Of a DNA stretch of 64,000 bases, positions 8,440 through 17,868 are shown piece after piece. Every line of letters starts with the position of its first letter. The stretch's first letter is position 1. A program made the translations under genes and the position numbers. Source of the DNA: Soonwooa sp032078105 (GTDB lineage: Bacteria > Bacteroidota > Bacteroidia > Flavobacteriales > Weeksellaceae); NCBI GenBank assembly GCA_046269235.1, contig JBJZOS010000001.1:434001-498000 (forward strand), in the 5' to 3' direction. The notes under the pieces are model-generated. The model did no database searches. It was not told the origin of the DNA and was given only the letters and a program-made list of their open reading frames with translations.

Positions 8440-9567
8440 TTAATCAAATAAATCTTTAACTTTCTCAAAGAAAGATTTTTCTTTGCCAGTTGGTTCTGCA
8501 GTCATTTCGTTATTGTCGATTTGACTTTGGAAAAATGCTTTTTGTTCTTTAGTAAGCTTTTGAGGCGTCCATACATTGATGTGTACAAACATGTCGCCTT
8601 TGCCGCCGTAACCTTCAATATTCGGAAGACCTTTACCAGCAAGTCTCAAAATTTTTCCAGATTGTGTGCCTTCTTCAACTTTTATTTTTACTTTTCCACC
8701 AACAACATTGATTTCTTTAGAAGTTCCTAAAGCCGCTTCAGCAAAAGAAATAAATAATTCTTGGTGAAGATTGTCGCCTTCACGTTTAATCAATTTGTCT
8801 ACTTCTTCCTCTACCACAACATAAAGGTCACCCGCAGCACCACCAAAAGGTGCGTCGTTACCTTTCCCTCTCACATTAAGTTGTATGCCATCTCGAGCTC
8901 CAGCCGGGATGTTGATTGTGATTTCTTCTTCAGTTTTAACCAAACCTTGTGCGTTAGCGCCAGCCGGAATTTTGTCAGCAACTTTTCCAATACCATTACA
9001 AGTTCCGCAATTAGCTTGCGTTTGCATTTGTCCGAACATGGTATTCATTACTTTAATCTGTACGCCAGAACCTTGACAAGTAGGACAAGTTTTTGAAGTT
9101 ACACCTTCCGCCAACTTCATTTTCTTAACTTTAACCGTCTTTTGCGTACCATTCACCATTTCTTCTAGGTTAAGCTTGATACGGATTCTAAGGTTAGTTC
9201 CTCTAACTTGTTGTTGACGGCCGCCGCCGCCGCCAAAGCCACCGCCGAAATGCCCACCAAAAATATCTCCAAATTGGCTGAAAATATCTTCCATGTTCAT
9301 GCCACCACCGAAGCCACCGCCAAATCCGCCACCAGCAGCGCCGCCAACACCAGCGTGACCATATTGATCATAGCGTGCACGCTTGTTGTCATCGCTAAGC
9401 ACTTCATAAGCTTCCGCAGCTTCTTTGAATTTTTCCTCTGCTTCTTCGTTGCCAGGATTTTTGTCTGGGTGATATTTGATAGCTTGCTTACGATAAGCTT
9501 TTTTAATCTCTTCGGAAGTTGCAGTTTTCGTAACTTCTAATATCTCGTAATAGTCTCTTTTTGCCAT
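8440..9567 (-). CDS. dnaJ: Chaperone protein DnaJ (Hsp40)
   Basis: Co-chaperone that delivers unfolded substrates to DnaK and stimulates its ATPase. The 375 residues show a J-domain with the HPD motif (AIKYHPDKNPGN, residues 28-39), a Gly/Phe-rich linker (70-120), a zinc domain and the C-terminal substrate-binding domains. Only two CxxCxGxG motifs are present (CPTCQGSG and CGTCNGIG) where the E. coli protein has four, so the zinc domain is short and probably binds a single zinc. I believe a similar short form occurs in other flavobacteria. It lies 36 nt downstream of grpE in an operon. Confidence 0.96.
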   Translation of the reverse strand: MAKRDYYEILEVTKTATSEEIKKAYRKQAIKYHPDKNPGNEEAEEKFKEAAEAYEVLSDDNKRARYDQYGHAGVGGAAGGGFGGGFGGGMNMEDIFSQFGDIFGGHFGGGFGGGGGRQQQVRGTNLRIRIKLNLEEMVNGTQKTVKVKKMKLAEGVTSKTCPTCQGSGVQIKVMNTMFGQMQTQANCGTCNGIGKVADKIPAGANAQGLVKTEEEITINIPAGARDGIQLNVRGKGNDAPFGGAAGDLYVVVEEEVDKLIKREGDNLHQELFISFAEAALGTSKEINVVGGKVKIKVEEGTQSGKILRLAGKGLPNIEGYGGKGDMFVHINVWTPQKLTKEQKAFFQSQIDNNEMTAEPTGKEKSFFEKVKDLFD

Positions 9568-9603
9568 TGTCTTAAATTCTAAAAATGCTTTATATAAGCG
9601 ATT

Positions 9604-10143
9604 TTAAGCTCCTGTTACTACTTTTGTGAAACGAATAACTTTATCATGAAGTTGGTAACCATTCTCAATAACGTCAACGATTTTTCCTTTTAATTCAGGT
9701 GTTGGTGCTGGGATTTGCGTAATCGCTTCATGAAAATCGACGTTAAAGTCGTCGCCAGGTTTAACTTCAATTGGTTTAAGACCTTTTTCCATTAATTTTC
9801 CTTTGAATTTTTGATAAATCAATTCTACGCCTTTAATATCATCTTCGTTACCCGTTTTAGCAATTTCTTTAAGTGCTCTTTCGAAGTCGTCAAGGATTGC
9901 TAACATCGAGATCATAATATCTTGGTTAGCGTACATAAAGAATTCGTTCTTTTCTTTTGCAGTTCTTCTTTTGTAGTTTTCGAATTCTGCATAAAGACGA
10001 AGGTAACGGTCTTTTTCTTCTGCCAATAATTCCTCAGAAGTCTTTTCGGCTGTCACATTGTCAGTCGCATTTTCTTCTGCATTGGTTGGTTCGTCAGTCG
10101 TTAAATGTTCGTTTTCCTCGTGTATATCTTTGTTATCTTCCAT
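9604..10143 (-). CDS. grpE: GrpE, nucleotide exchange factor of DnaK
   Basis: Promotes ADP release from DnaK. The 179 residues have an acidic disordered N-terminus (to about 45), a long coiled coil (ELLAEEKDRYLRLYAEFENYKRRTAKEKNEF) and the C-terminal beta domain ending GYQLHDKVIRFTKVVTG, close to the GrpE family signature. First gene of the grpE-dnaJ pair. No CIRCE element was seen upstream. Confidence 0.97.
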   Translation of the reverse strand: MEDNKDIHEENEHLTTDEPTNAEENATDNVTAEKTSEELLAEEKDRYLRLYAEFENYKRRTAKEKNEFFMYANQDIMISMLAILDDFERALKEIAKTGNEDDIKGVELIYQKFKGKLMEKGLKPIEVKPGDDFNVDFHEAITQIPAPTPELKGKIVDVIENGYQLHDKVIRFTKVVTGA

Positions 10144-10204
10144 AATGTTATGTATTTCTTTGTCAGATTACACAAAGAAACTGCCAAAACGGAATTTTAG
10201 ACAT

Positions 10205-11728
10205 TTAGTCCGATTTTTTTTGGATATCGTTAAGAATCCATTCTAGTTGAAGATCTTTGTCTTGTTTGACATTATAGAAATCGGCATCAAGTTCCACATC
10301 GGGTATTACACCACGTTTTTGCCCTAGAGGATCGATGTTGGGTTGGATGAAAAGTAAACCGATTGGTAGATTAAGTTTAGAATTGGTTAATTCGATCGTA
10401 TTATTAAAACCTGCGACTGTACCATCATTAGCGCCGCCAGTCTCTTCACCTACGATAATTGCGCGTTTGTCATGTTTTAATTTTGCGGCAATAATAGAAG
10501 ATGCAGAAAAGCTTGAACCATTTACTAAAACATAAATTTTCCCGTGGAAAGCATCTTTTTTGGACTTACTTTCCTTAGCTGCTGATTCTTTAAAAATAGC
10601 TTTACCTTCTTTATTTTTTCCGGATAAAAAACGGTTACCTGCAATAAAAAACGGATATGCAGGCGCTAGAATTATTTTGCTGGTGGTTGGTAAATTGTAA
10701 AAATAATTGCGGTGTATTGCCACATTTTCAAAAGTCATTTCTGGCATTTTTACCAAAGTATAATTCTCAGTAGTTAGATAAGAATATAGGTTGTTGATTT
10801 CGTTCAAAGAGCCTCCCAGATTATTTCGGATATCCAAAATCAAATATTTTGATTTTGCTTCTTTGATTTTTTTGAATGTTTTTTTATAAAATTTTGCTGA
10901 ACCTGTATCCGAGAAAGTTTTTATTTTCATATATGCGACAGAGCTATCTGCGACTGCAAAACGCATACTTCGGTTGAAAGAGTTGGTTCTCGCATCAAAA
11001 TCATAGATTTTTTTCAACTCTTTACTAGGCGTATAATTTTGTTTTTTAATTTCCTCTTTATCGACTCTTTTTAAGACAAAGTCACTAATTTGATTTTTGA
11101 ATTTTATCTTTAAATTAACTTCATTCAGAAGACCATATTCTGCGGTGTAATAATTAAAGAAAGCCTCGCTCAACGCATATTTGTAATAGGTTTGGTTGTA
11201 CGCGTCCGACGTCATAACACTTCGATATTTTTTGATTAAATCGATAACTTTTACACCGTTTATTTCTAAGATTTCGGTTCCGGGAAAAAGTTTTTTTTCA
11301 GAATCAACCGTTGGATTATAAACGATCATTTTCTTTTCCGAAATGCGATAGGTATATTGTCCAAAAAGTGGCGTTTTTTTTTCGTAAAATTTTGTTTCTG
11401 CTTTTGTATATCGTTTTTGCGGAATGCTAAGTCGGAGATGGCCTTCTCTGATTTGGGCGATAACTGGCGCGAGTTTAAAATAAAATTCTTGCTTGTTTAA
11501 CGGTTCCAAAATGGTGATTTTGAGACTGTCAAATTTCTTTTCTAAATCTTTTTCAGAAATGTACCAATAAAGTTCAGGGTGAAATCGTTTAAGAGAAGTG
11601 TAGGTTTGGTCAATATCTTCATATAATCGCTGGATAGGGATTTTTTTTTCGAATTCGACATTAGATTTTTTAACAGATTGACAACCTATTATTAAAAAAC
11701 AAACAACGAATAAATAAAATCTTGACAT
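10205..11728 (-). CDS. S41-family peptidase-like lipoprotein
   Basis: Probable periplasm-facing lipoprotein with a C-terminal processing peptidase fold (Peptidase_S41). The 507 residues begin with a lipobox signal (LIIGCQS, Cys at about 16). The S41 core is visible as YMKIKTFS, SKYLILDIRNNLGGS, the nucleophile region VNGSSFSASS and VGEETGGANDG. There is an embedded PDZ-like part (LFPGTEILEINGVKVIDL). The Ser in SSFSAS fits the catalytic serine; the general-base Lys was not located with certainty. It is monocistronic. The substrate is unknown. Confidence 0.85.
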   Translation of the reverse strand: MSRFYLFVVCFLIIGCQSVKKSNVEFEKKIPIQRLYEDIDQTYTSLKRFHPELYWYISEKDLEKKFDSLKITILEPLNKQEFYFKLAPVIAQIREGHLRLSIPQKRYTKAETKFYEKKTPLFGQYTYRISEKKMIVYNPTVDSEKKLFPGTEILEINGVKVIDLIKKYRSVMTSDAYNQTYYKYALSEAFFNYYTAEYGLLNEVNLKIKFKNQISDFVLKRVDKEEIKKQNYTPSKELKKIYDFDARTNSFNRSMRFAVADSSVAYMKIKTFSDTGSAKFYKKTFKKIKEAKSKYLILDIRNNLGGSLNEINNLYSYLTTENYTLVKMPEMTFENVAIHRNYFYNLPTTSKIILAPAYPFFIAGNRFLSGKNKEGKAIFKESAAKESKSKKDAFHGKIYVLVNGSSFSASSIIAAKLKHDKRAIIVGEETGGANDGTVAGFNNTIELTNSKLNLPIGLLFIQPNIDPLGQKRGVIPDVELDADFYNVKQDKDLQLEWILNDIQKKSD

Positions 11729-11883
11729 CGAATATAGATCTTTCCAAAATCAAATGTAATGTTTTTATTGAAAAGTTTTTAAAAACTATTTATGAATGAT
11801 AATTAATTAAAATTAAATTATCTTGCCAACCAACTATGGTATTGATTTTGTCATGACTAAAAAGCTAAATAAGAACCAAAATT

Positions 11884-12552
11884 ATGATTAAACAAATTTT
11901 GACCACAATGATGATTGCAGCAGGTACAACACTTGCCTTTGCACAAATGAAAAATGTAGGAAGCTTTACAAAACTTAAAGTTTTTGATCAGATTAATGTA
12001 GAACTAATCCCAGGCGATGAGTATAAAGCCGATATTTCTGGAAAGAATGCTGGTAATGTCGAATTTGTTAATAGTGGTAACGAGCTAAAAGTAAGAATGA
12101 TTACCTCTAAAGTTATGCAAGGTGACGCCACTAAAATTGTTTTGTATTACAAAAATATAGCAAGTCTACAAGCTAGTCAAGGCTCTCTTATTTCATCGAC
12201 TTCGCCAATTACATCTTCTAATCTAAGTTTAATATCAAATGAAGGTTCGGTGATTGATGTTGTTGCGAACTCGACAGTCGTTTCTTCTAAAGTTAATACT
12301 GGAGGTTTAATAAAAATTGCTGGTGAAACGACTACACAAGATGTTGTTGTTAACACGGGCGGAAAATACGAAGGAGCAGAGCTAAAGTCCGAAACTACCT
12401 CGGTGACTGTTAATGCAGGAGGTGAAGCTAATGTTTTTGCAAGTCAAGATGTTACGACAACCACTCGTGCAGGCGGAATTATCAATGTTTACGGTAATCC
12501 AGAAAATCGAAACGAGAAAAAAGTTATCGGAGGAAAAGTGAATTATAAATAA
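11884..12552 (+). CDS. Secreted GIN-domain (DUF2807) protein
   Basis: Exported protein of 222 residues with a signal peptide (to LAFAQ, about residue 21) and a head-GIN/DUF2807 domain: FTKLKVFDQINVELIPGDEYKADISG, followed by short repeated beta strands (GGLIKIAGETTTQDVVVNTGGKYEGAELKS-like turns) that should form a right-handed beta-helix. Such proteins are abundant in Bacteroidota; their role is unknown. The repeated AGG/TGG turns and Thr/Val-rich strands are visible through residue 205. Confidence 0.85.
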   Translation: MIKQILTTMMIAAGTTLAFAQMKNVGSFTKLKVFDQINVELIPGDEYKADISGKNAGNVEFVNSGNELKVRMITSKVMQGDATKIVLYYKNIASLQASQGSLISSTSPITSSNLSLISNEGSVIDVVANSTVVSSKVNTGGLIKIAGETTTQDVVVNTGGKYEGAELKSETTSVTVNAGGEANVFASQDVTTTTRAGGIINVYGNPENRNEKKVIGGKVNYK

Positions 12553-12571
12553 TTCAATAATAATCGATTAT

Positions 12572-12609
12572 AAACAAAAAGCTATTCAAAACTGAATAGC
12601 TTTTTGTTT
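12572..12609. terminator. Long terminator hairpin, convergent genes
   Basis: A 17-bp perfect stem (12572-12588 with 12593-12609) carries an A-run on the left arm and a T-run on the right arm, so it may terminate in both directions. Confidence 0.85.
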
Positions 12610-12680
12610 AATTGTTCTCCATTATTTGTGCTCCTAGAAAAGCTTGCAAAAGCTATGCCACAAGGATAAATTGAGATTTA

Positions 12681-13319
12681 TTAGGATTGGAAAAATGTCA
12701 TCAAATCCATATAATTTTTTTGATTAACACCATGTCCGCTCATATATTCTCGAAAGCTGAAGTAGCAACTTAGATCGTATAGTAATTCTGCAGCTTTTCG
12801 TCCCCAATCCATCGGGATTACAGCGTCGTCTGTCCCATGAGATACAAAAAATCTTAATTGCTCTAGTTTTTTCTTATCCTTAACAATGTTTGTTAAAAGC
12901 TTTTCTTCTGGATAACTGCTAAGACACGCAACTTTATTAAATAATTGAGGAAAACGTAATGCCAATGCATAACTCAAAATTCCACCTTGACTAAAGCCGC
13001 ATAGATGCGTCGGGTTATCGACCAAACCATATTGGGTGCTGATTTTCATGATAGCCTCCATGATTCCAGAAATTGATGCTTCTGCCTGTTCTACATCAAC
13101 ATATTTTTCGGGATTTGTAAGATCGATGTCATACCAAGCATAACCGCCGTAAGGTGTTTCTTTTGGCGCTCGAAAGCTTACAACTAGCCAATCTTTAGGA
13201 AGCGTTGGCACAAAACTAAATAGATCTTCTTCATTACTTCCATAACCGTGTATCATAACAAGTAATGGTGTTGCGCTCGTAATATTTTCTGGTTCTCGTA
13301 AGATGTATGTTAAATCCAT
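12681..13319 (-). CDS. Alpha/beta hydrolase, phospholipase/carboxylesterase type
   Basis: Cytoplasmic serine esterase of 212 residues. Seen: oxyanion region PLLVMIHGYGSNEEDLFSF, nucleophile elbow GFSQGG (Ser about 110), Asp in SHGTDDAVIPMDWGRKA and His in YMSGHGVNQK, giving a complete triad in the expected order. The substrate is unknown. The -7 box TATCTTTG ends 4 nt before the ATG, as for four other genes in this window. Confidence 0.88.
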   Translation of the reverse strand: MDLTYILREPENITSATPLLVMIHGYGSNEEDLFSFVPTLPKDWLVVSFRAPKETPYGGYAWYDIDLTNPEKYVDVEQAEASISGIMEAIMKISTQYGLVDNPTHLCGFSQGGILSYALALRFPQLFNKVACLSSYPEEKLLTNIVKDKKKLEQLRFFVSHGTDDAVIPMDWGRKAAELLYDLSCYFSFREYMSGHGVNQKNYMDLMTFFQS

Positions 13320-13419
13320 AGAGCAAAGATAATTTTTTTAGTGCTCAAATTTTTAAAAAAAATCTGAGGGAAGCGTATTTCATCTGTTATACCATTAAAT
13401 TTCAAAAACATAATTTGAA

Positions 13420-14055
13420 CTAAATCATATTTTGCTCCATTGCAGTTTTGATCATTTCGGTAATGTTTTTTGCACCAAATTTTTGCATGATATTTCTTCG
13501 GTGGGTATCAACAGTAAGAGCACTTAAAGAAAGTTGATTGGCAATTTCGGAGCTGGTTTTACCCTGAGAAAGAAGCAAGAGAATCTCTTTTTCCCGTTTG
13601 GTAAGTCGGGCAGTTCCTTCCAATTCTAGAAGCGAGGGTTTGCTGATAATCTGTTGTACTTCTTTACAAAAAACAATCTCGCCTGCGGTGGCTTTTTTAA
13701 TTCCAAGAATAACCTCTTCCATGGTTGCGTTTTTTAGTAAATATCCGCTTGCTCCGTTCTGAATACACTGCATGATGATACTGCGCTCGGATCGGTTGCT
13801 GAAGATTAAAACATTACAAGCAGGTTGCATTTTTTTTGTTTCTTTGCACAATTCAATACCATTGTAATCTGGTAAGGAAATGTCGAGAAGTGCAATGTCT
13901 AAAGGATTTTTTTTAATGAACTCAATAAAAGTTTTGCCATCAGAAAAAGTTTCGCTGATTTCAAATTTATTCTCTTTGTTGAGCATTGCCTTCAAGCCTT
14001 GAATTACAATGGGGTGGTCATCTACAATGGCAATTTTGATGTTAAGATTTTGCAT
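13420..14055 (-). CDS. LuxR-type (NarL/FixJ) response regulator
   Basis: DNA-binding output of the adjacent histidine kinase. The 211 residues start MQNLNIKIAIVDDHPIV (ATG at 14055). The receiver domain has the acidic pair DD, the phospho-acceptor Asp in IALLDISLPDYNG, and a conserved Lys in YLLKNA. The C-terminal LuxR helix-turn-helix is clear (LTKREKEILLLLSQGKTSSEIANQLSLSALTVDTHRRNIMQKF). The start overlaps the end of the kinase gene by 14 nt, which indicates translational coupling. An upstream in-frame ATG at 14070 would add five residues. Confidence 0.93.
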   Translation of the reverse strand: MQNLNIKIAIVDDHPIVIQGLKAMLNKENKFEISETFSDGKTFIEFIKKNPLDIALLDISLPDYNGIELCKETKKMQPACNVLIFSNRSERSIIMQCIQNGASGYLLKNATMEEVILGIKKATAGEIVFCKEVQQIISKPSLLELEGTARLTKREKEILLLLSQGKTSSEIANQLSLSALTVDTHRRNIMQKFGAKNITEMIKTAMEQNMI

Positions 14056-16048
14056 CGGTTCTAAGTTCAATGTTAATAGATGTTCCCTCGTTTTGGGCGG
14101 AAATAATTTCCATTTTCCCTTTTAGAAGTTCTATGCGGGTTTTAAGATTGTGCATACCGAGTCCTTCGGTGCTGTTCAGGTGGTCTTGGTTAAAGCCAAT
14201 TCCGTTATCTTCTACTGTGATGAAAAAAAAATCGTCAGACTGTGAACATTGCACCAAAATATTATTGGCTTTGGAGTGCTTAATTGCGTTTGACAATAAT
14301 TCTTGAACGATACGGTAAATATTGATTTGTATATGTGATGATAAATTTTTTTCGATGTTCATCGGCTGGAATTCTATACTTGTTTTAGTTGTACTGTAAT
14401 AATCGCAAAGGTCTTTCAGGGCGATTTCTAATCCGAAATTTAAGAGCGTCACCGGCATCATGTTTCTCGAAAGTCTTCTGAGTTCGTTTACTGAATAATC
14501 TAACTGTCCTACGATTTTCTGAAAATTTTCTTCATTTTCTGTATTGGTGTGCTGTGCTCCCCAGCTCGAAAGATTGAGTTTGGCACCTGCCAGAAGACCA
14601 CCAAGACCATCGTGTAAATCTTTGGCAACCCGCTCTCTTTCTCGTTCTTCGCCATTGAGCATGGCTTGCGTAATTTTAAGTTTTTCGCCCTGTTCTTGTT
14701 GTGTGAGTTTTTGGTGGAGGTTTATTTCTCTTTGCACAGCTAATTTTCTACGGTTTTTATTGTAAAGAATTAAAAATATGGCTAAAGTTAGAAGCAGTGA
14801 GGCAAGAAGCCCAAGAATCCACATGTATTGATTTTTCTTGCTGATTTCAAAAATTTTCTGATTGATTTCCTTTTGTTTCTCAGAGGTTTGGTACTGGGTT
14901 TCTAACCGAGAAACTTCCAGTTTCATCTTGCTGTCATTAATACTGTCACTAAGTTTAGAATAAAGTTTGGACCATTTTAGGGCTTCTTTGTCATTTTTCA
15001 TCAATTCATTTATCCGTACAAGCTGTTGGTAAATGGTTTTGCGGTTGTAGGCATCTTTGGTAACAAACTTAGCATCCAATACATTAAGAAGAGTCGTTTT
15101 TGCTTCGTTGTAATGGCCAAGTTTGGTAAGAATGTCAAATTTATTTACTGCGAAAAATTGATTGTACAATCTTTGTCCGAATTTATTAGAATATAACATT
15201 CCGTTTTCAATAATGTCGAGTGCTTTAAGATTTTGCTGCGTGGTGATATGATAAAGTGTATTACTGAATATATATGCGGTGTTGTATGAAGAATTAGGAT
15301 AATTTTTAATGAAAGCTTCTGCCTTTTTAAGATAAACTTTGGCGGTGTTTCCGTTACTTTGATAACAAAAATTATTGCATAAATTCAGATAATTATTATA
15401 GAGTTCAACAGAAGAAGGAGCTGTCTTTTCCAAAATTTTTTGTGCTTTAAAAAGATACTCTTCTGATTTTTTAAATTTTAAATTGTAAGTGAAAATAATG
15501 CCCAAGAGGTTATAATAATTTGCAATTTTTTTTTGGTTATGGTGCTTTTCCACAAGTGGTAAGGAGTGTTCTAAAATTTGTTTAATGACAAAACCATAAC
15601 CTTCGTTATCCTTTTGTGTTGCCGCATAATAATACCATGCAGCAGCCTGATAATAATCTGCTTCTTGGGTTTTTATTTTTTCGAATTTTTCAATAGATTC
15701 TTTTAGGAACGGCGCTGCTTTATCCTTGTAGTTGCTGTAATAAAGCATCCCTTCATAAAAACTGGATTTTGCAGAAAGCATGACATCATTACCAACAAGT
15801 TTTTGTGCAGAGGTTAAATAATTCTTAGAAGTAAGACTGTCTCGGTCTCTATAAAATTCGGACATCAGAAACAAACAATTGGCCTTTTCTTTTGGGTTGA
15901 CTGTCTTTTTATACGCATATTGTAGACTGTCCAAATATTTTGTTTCATCAATCGGAATTACATTCTGGCTTTGGAAAAGTCCACCGATAAGACAGAAAAA
16001 GATAAATAAGATTCCCTTTATTATAGACTTAGAGATTATTTTTTTCAT
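14042..16048 (-). CDS. TPR-containing sensor histidine kinase (HisKA_3)
   Basis: Membrane sensor kinase of 668 residues. It has a signal/anchor segment (residues 8-25), a tetratricopeptide-rich periplasmic part (about 35-370), a coiled coil, one transmembrane helix (WILGLLASLLLTLAIFLILY, about 410-430), the HisKA_3 dimerisation helix with phospho-acceptor His in ERVAKDLHDGLGGLLAG, and a HATPase domain (QELLSNAIKHSKAN, VEDNGIGF, GLGMHNLKTRIELLKG). The signal is unknown. It forms an operon with the downstream response regulator. Confidence 0.93.
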   Translation of the reverse strand: MKKIISKSIIKGILFIFFCLIGGLFQSQNVIPIDETKYLDSLQYAYKKTVNPKEKANCLFLMSEFYRDRDSLTSKNYLTSAQKLVGNDVMLSAKSSFYEGMLYYSNYKDKAAPFLKESIEKFEKIKTQEADYYQAAAWYYYAATQKDNEGYGFVIKQILEHSLPLVEKHHNQKKIANYYNLLGIIFTYNLKFKKSEEYLFKAQKILEKTAPSSVELYNNYLNLCNNFCYQSNGNTAKVYLKKAEAFIKNYPNSSYNTAYIFSNTLYHITTQQNLKALDIIENGMLYSNKFGQRLYNQFFAVNKFDILTKLGHYNEAKTTLLNVLDAKFVTKDAYNRKTIYQQLVRINELMKNDKEALKWSKLYSKLSDSINDSKMKLEVSRLETQYQTSEKQKEINQKIFEISKKNQYMWILGLLASLLLTLAIFLILYNKNRRKLAVQREINLHQKLTQQEQGEKLKITQAMLNGEERERERVAKDLHDGLGGLLAGAKLNLSSWGAQHTNTENEENFQKIVGQLDYSVNELRRLSRNMMPVTLLNFGLEIALKDLCDYYSTTKTSIEFQPMNIEKNLSSHIQINIYRIVQELLSNAIKHSKANNILVQCSQSDDFFFITVEDNGIGFNQDHLNSTEGLGMHNLKTRIELLKGKMEIISAQNEGTSINIELRTDAKS

Positions 16049-16147
16049 GCGTAGTGAAATGAAAATTTAATTCATCTAAAAGTAGATATTATTTTTATGA
16101 AAAAAAATACTAAGAATCAGGTAGAAAAAAATACATCTTTTTAGGGA

Positions 16148-16178
16148 TTGTTTCAAAACATAGGAGCAGGTACATTTG
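16148..16178 (+). promoter_or_regulatory. Promoter of small secreted protein gene
   Basis: TTG (16148-16150) and TACATTTG (16171-16178) are 20 bases apart and match the Bacteroidota consensus. Confidence 0.6.
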
Positions 16179-16211
16179 AAATAACAAAATATCAAACTAA
16201 AAATGTTTATT

Positions 16212-16697
16212 ATGAAAAAGTTAATTACAGTTACGTTATGTCTTGCGTTTGGTGTGGCCAGCTTAAGCGCTCAAAGTTTTTTTGATAAAATAGATAATAT
16301 CGCTAGTAAAGTGGATAATGCTTCTAGAAAGGTAGATCGCGCGGCAAATACGGCAGAGAGAGCCAATAAAACAGGTGGTAAATTGGCCTCAATGTTTGGG
16401 AAGAAAAATAAACCTGATGAAACGAAGACTGCAGAAGTCGCTGAAACTATGCAAACAACGATAAATGTTTCTAACGCTTCTCTTGCAACTCTTAAAGAAC
16501 TCAACAACATTGTTAATGGGTTAAAAGGAGTAGAGTCCACACAGATGAAATTTAATACCAATAGCTCGATCATTAAAGTAAGCCATACTGGTTCTACGGA
16601 TGATTTGTTGAATAAAATTCAGGAAAAATCAAAATCGATCTTTACTGATAAAAATGTAACCGATTTGGATAATGGTTCTATTTCGCTTAAACTTTAA
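16212..16697 (+). CDS. Unknown small secreted protein with amphipathic repeat
   Basis: Unrecognised protein of 161 residues (start MKKLITVT at 16212; an ATG at 16203 would add three residues). A signal peptide ends at SLSAQ. The mature N-terminus repeats a pattern near every seven residues (KIDNIASKVDNASRKVDRAANTA), suggesting an amphipathic helix, followed by a Lys-rich linker (KKNKPDETK). The C-terminal half (VSNASLATLKELNNIV...GSISLKL) may be a small globular domain. It has its own promoter and no functional neighbour, since the next gene is a wreck. Confidence 0.7.
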   Translation: MKKLITVTLCLAFGVASLSAQSFFDKIDNIASKVDNASRKVDRAANTAERANKTGGKLASMFGKKNKPDETKTAEVAETMQTTINVSNASLATLKELNNIVNGLKGVESTQMKFNTNSSIIKVSHTGSTDDLLNKIQEKSKSIFTDKNVTDLDNGSISLKL

Positions 16698-16797
16698 CTT
16701 GTAAAGAAATAATGAAGGTCTAGAAAGTCGGAAGGTTTAATTTTTTCGACTTTTTTAGATGTATACATTAAAATTAGTAAATTTTTTTTAAAAAAAT

Positions 16798-17806
16798 AGG
16801 AAAACAATTTACGCAATAGCATTGTTTTTTGGTAGTTATTCGTTTGCACAGGCTTGTATTCCGGCTTCACATATAGATGGGAGTCTTTTAGATATTATTA
16901 TGCCAATAATAATTTGTTGGATACTCTAACTCTGGGTCCTGAAGGAGCGAACTAAGTTTGGGATTTTCGCAAATATCAAAGTGTTGTTAAGAGCACGCAA
17001 ATAGATATGGACTGTCCTGTTAATAGTGATTGAGCGGATCTTCTTTTGGCTAATTGTTTGGGGACTGTTGGTTACGAAGAAGGCGGAAGGAATACTATTT
17101 ATACTTATTCTCTTTTAGCGAATAATACATACCAGATCATTGGAGGAAAAAATATTACGACAACTGGAAGGGTAGAGAAGCTAATCTATGATGACTTTCA
17201 GACAGACCTAATGTATAACAATATTACTTATTTGCAGAAATTTACAGATAATTGGATTACGGCTACGGAGCCACCAAAGATTACTACTATAGGTACAGAA
17301 AACCTTACAACTGATGCTGATGTGACACTTAAAACGCCACCGGGCAGCTTTACAAATACGCTTAGAATTAAAAGACAACAAACCATAAATACAATATCTA
17401 AAGGTAGTCCTAATGTTACTACTAATATGGTGACTTATATGTGGGTTTCTCCATCTGTAAAATGATTCTTATTGTTGATATCTTTTTCAGGTATAAGCAT
17501 TGATCGGTATCCAACTGCTCCTACACGAGCTTTCACTTACGGGAACAATAGCAATCTTTCTATTTCCGATACAGATTCGGATAAATATGTCGAAGTTGAT
17601 CCCAAAAGCAGTTCGAATATCATCAACTTAAAATCTAAAGAAGTATGATAAAGACTGAAATCACCAATATGGAAAGAAAGCTGGTTTTACAATCCAAAAA
17701 CACAAATATAATTGATATTTCACAACTTCCATCAGGAAGTTATTTTCTTAAAGCTCACCTTGCAGAAGGAAAATCTGTTACCCCAAAAATTATTAATAAA
17801 CCTTAA
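16798..17806 (+). pseudogene. Decayed gene for a type IX-secreted protein
   Basis: Remains of a secreted protein gene. The 5' part encodes a signal peptide without a start codon (AIALFFGSYSFAQA at 16813-16854). A stretch of open frame (17046-17465) encodes beta-rich sequence of no known family. The 3' end (17670-17806) encodes a type A sorting domain (MERKLVLQSKNTNIIDISQ, then LPSGSYFLKAHL). Stop codons at about 16953, 17030 and 17463 and frame changes separate these pieces. The missing start and several independent lesions argue against sequencing error. Confidence 0.75.
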
Positions 17807-17814
17807 TGTGAAAC

Positions 17815-17847
17815 AAAAAACCTTCCTCAGAAAAGGAAGGTTTTTTT
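17815..17847. terminator. Bidirectional terminator before tyrS end
   Basis: CCTTCCT (17821-17827) pairs with AGGAAGG (17834-17840), extended by A6 on the left and T7 on the right. Confidence 0.85.
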
Positions 17848-17868
17848 ATGTTAAATTATTAATCAATA

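Noticed and set aside
8521..9540. Several long frames antisense to dnaJ and in other frames of it
   Set aside because: They mirror the Gly-rich and biased codons of dnaJ, have no domain similarity and no promoter.
17046..17465. A 139-codon open frame that could be called an intact gene
   Set aside because: It continues in frame with upstream and downstream protein-like sequence across stop codons and is part of the decayed type IX-secreted protein gene.
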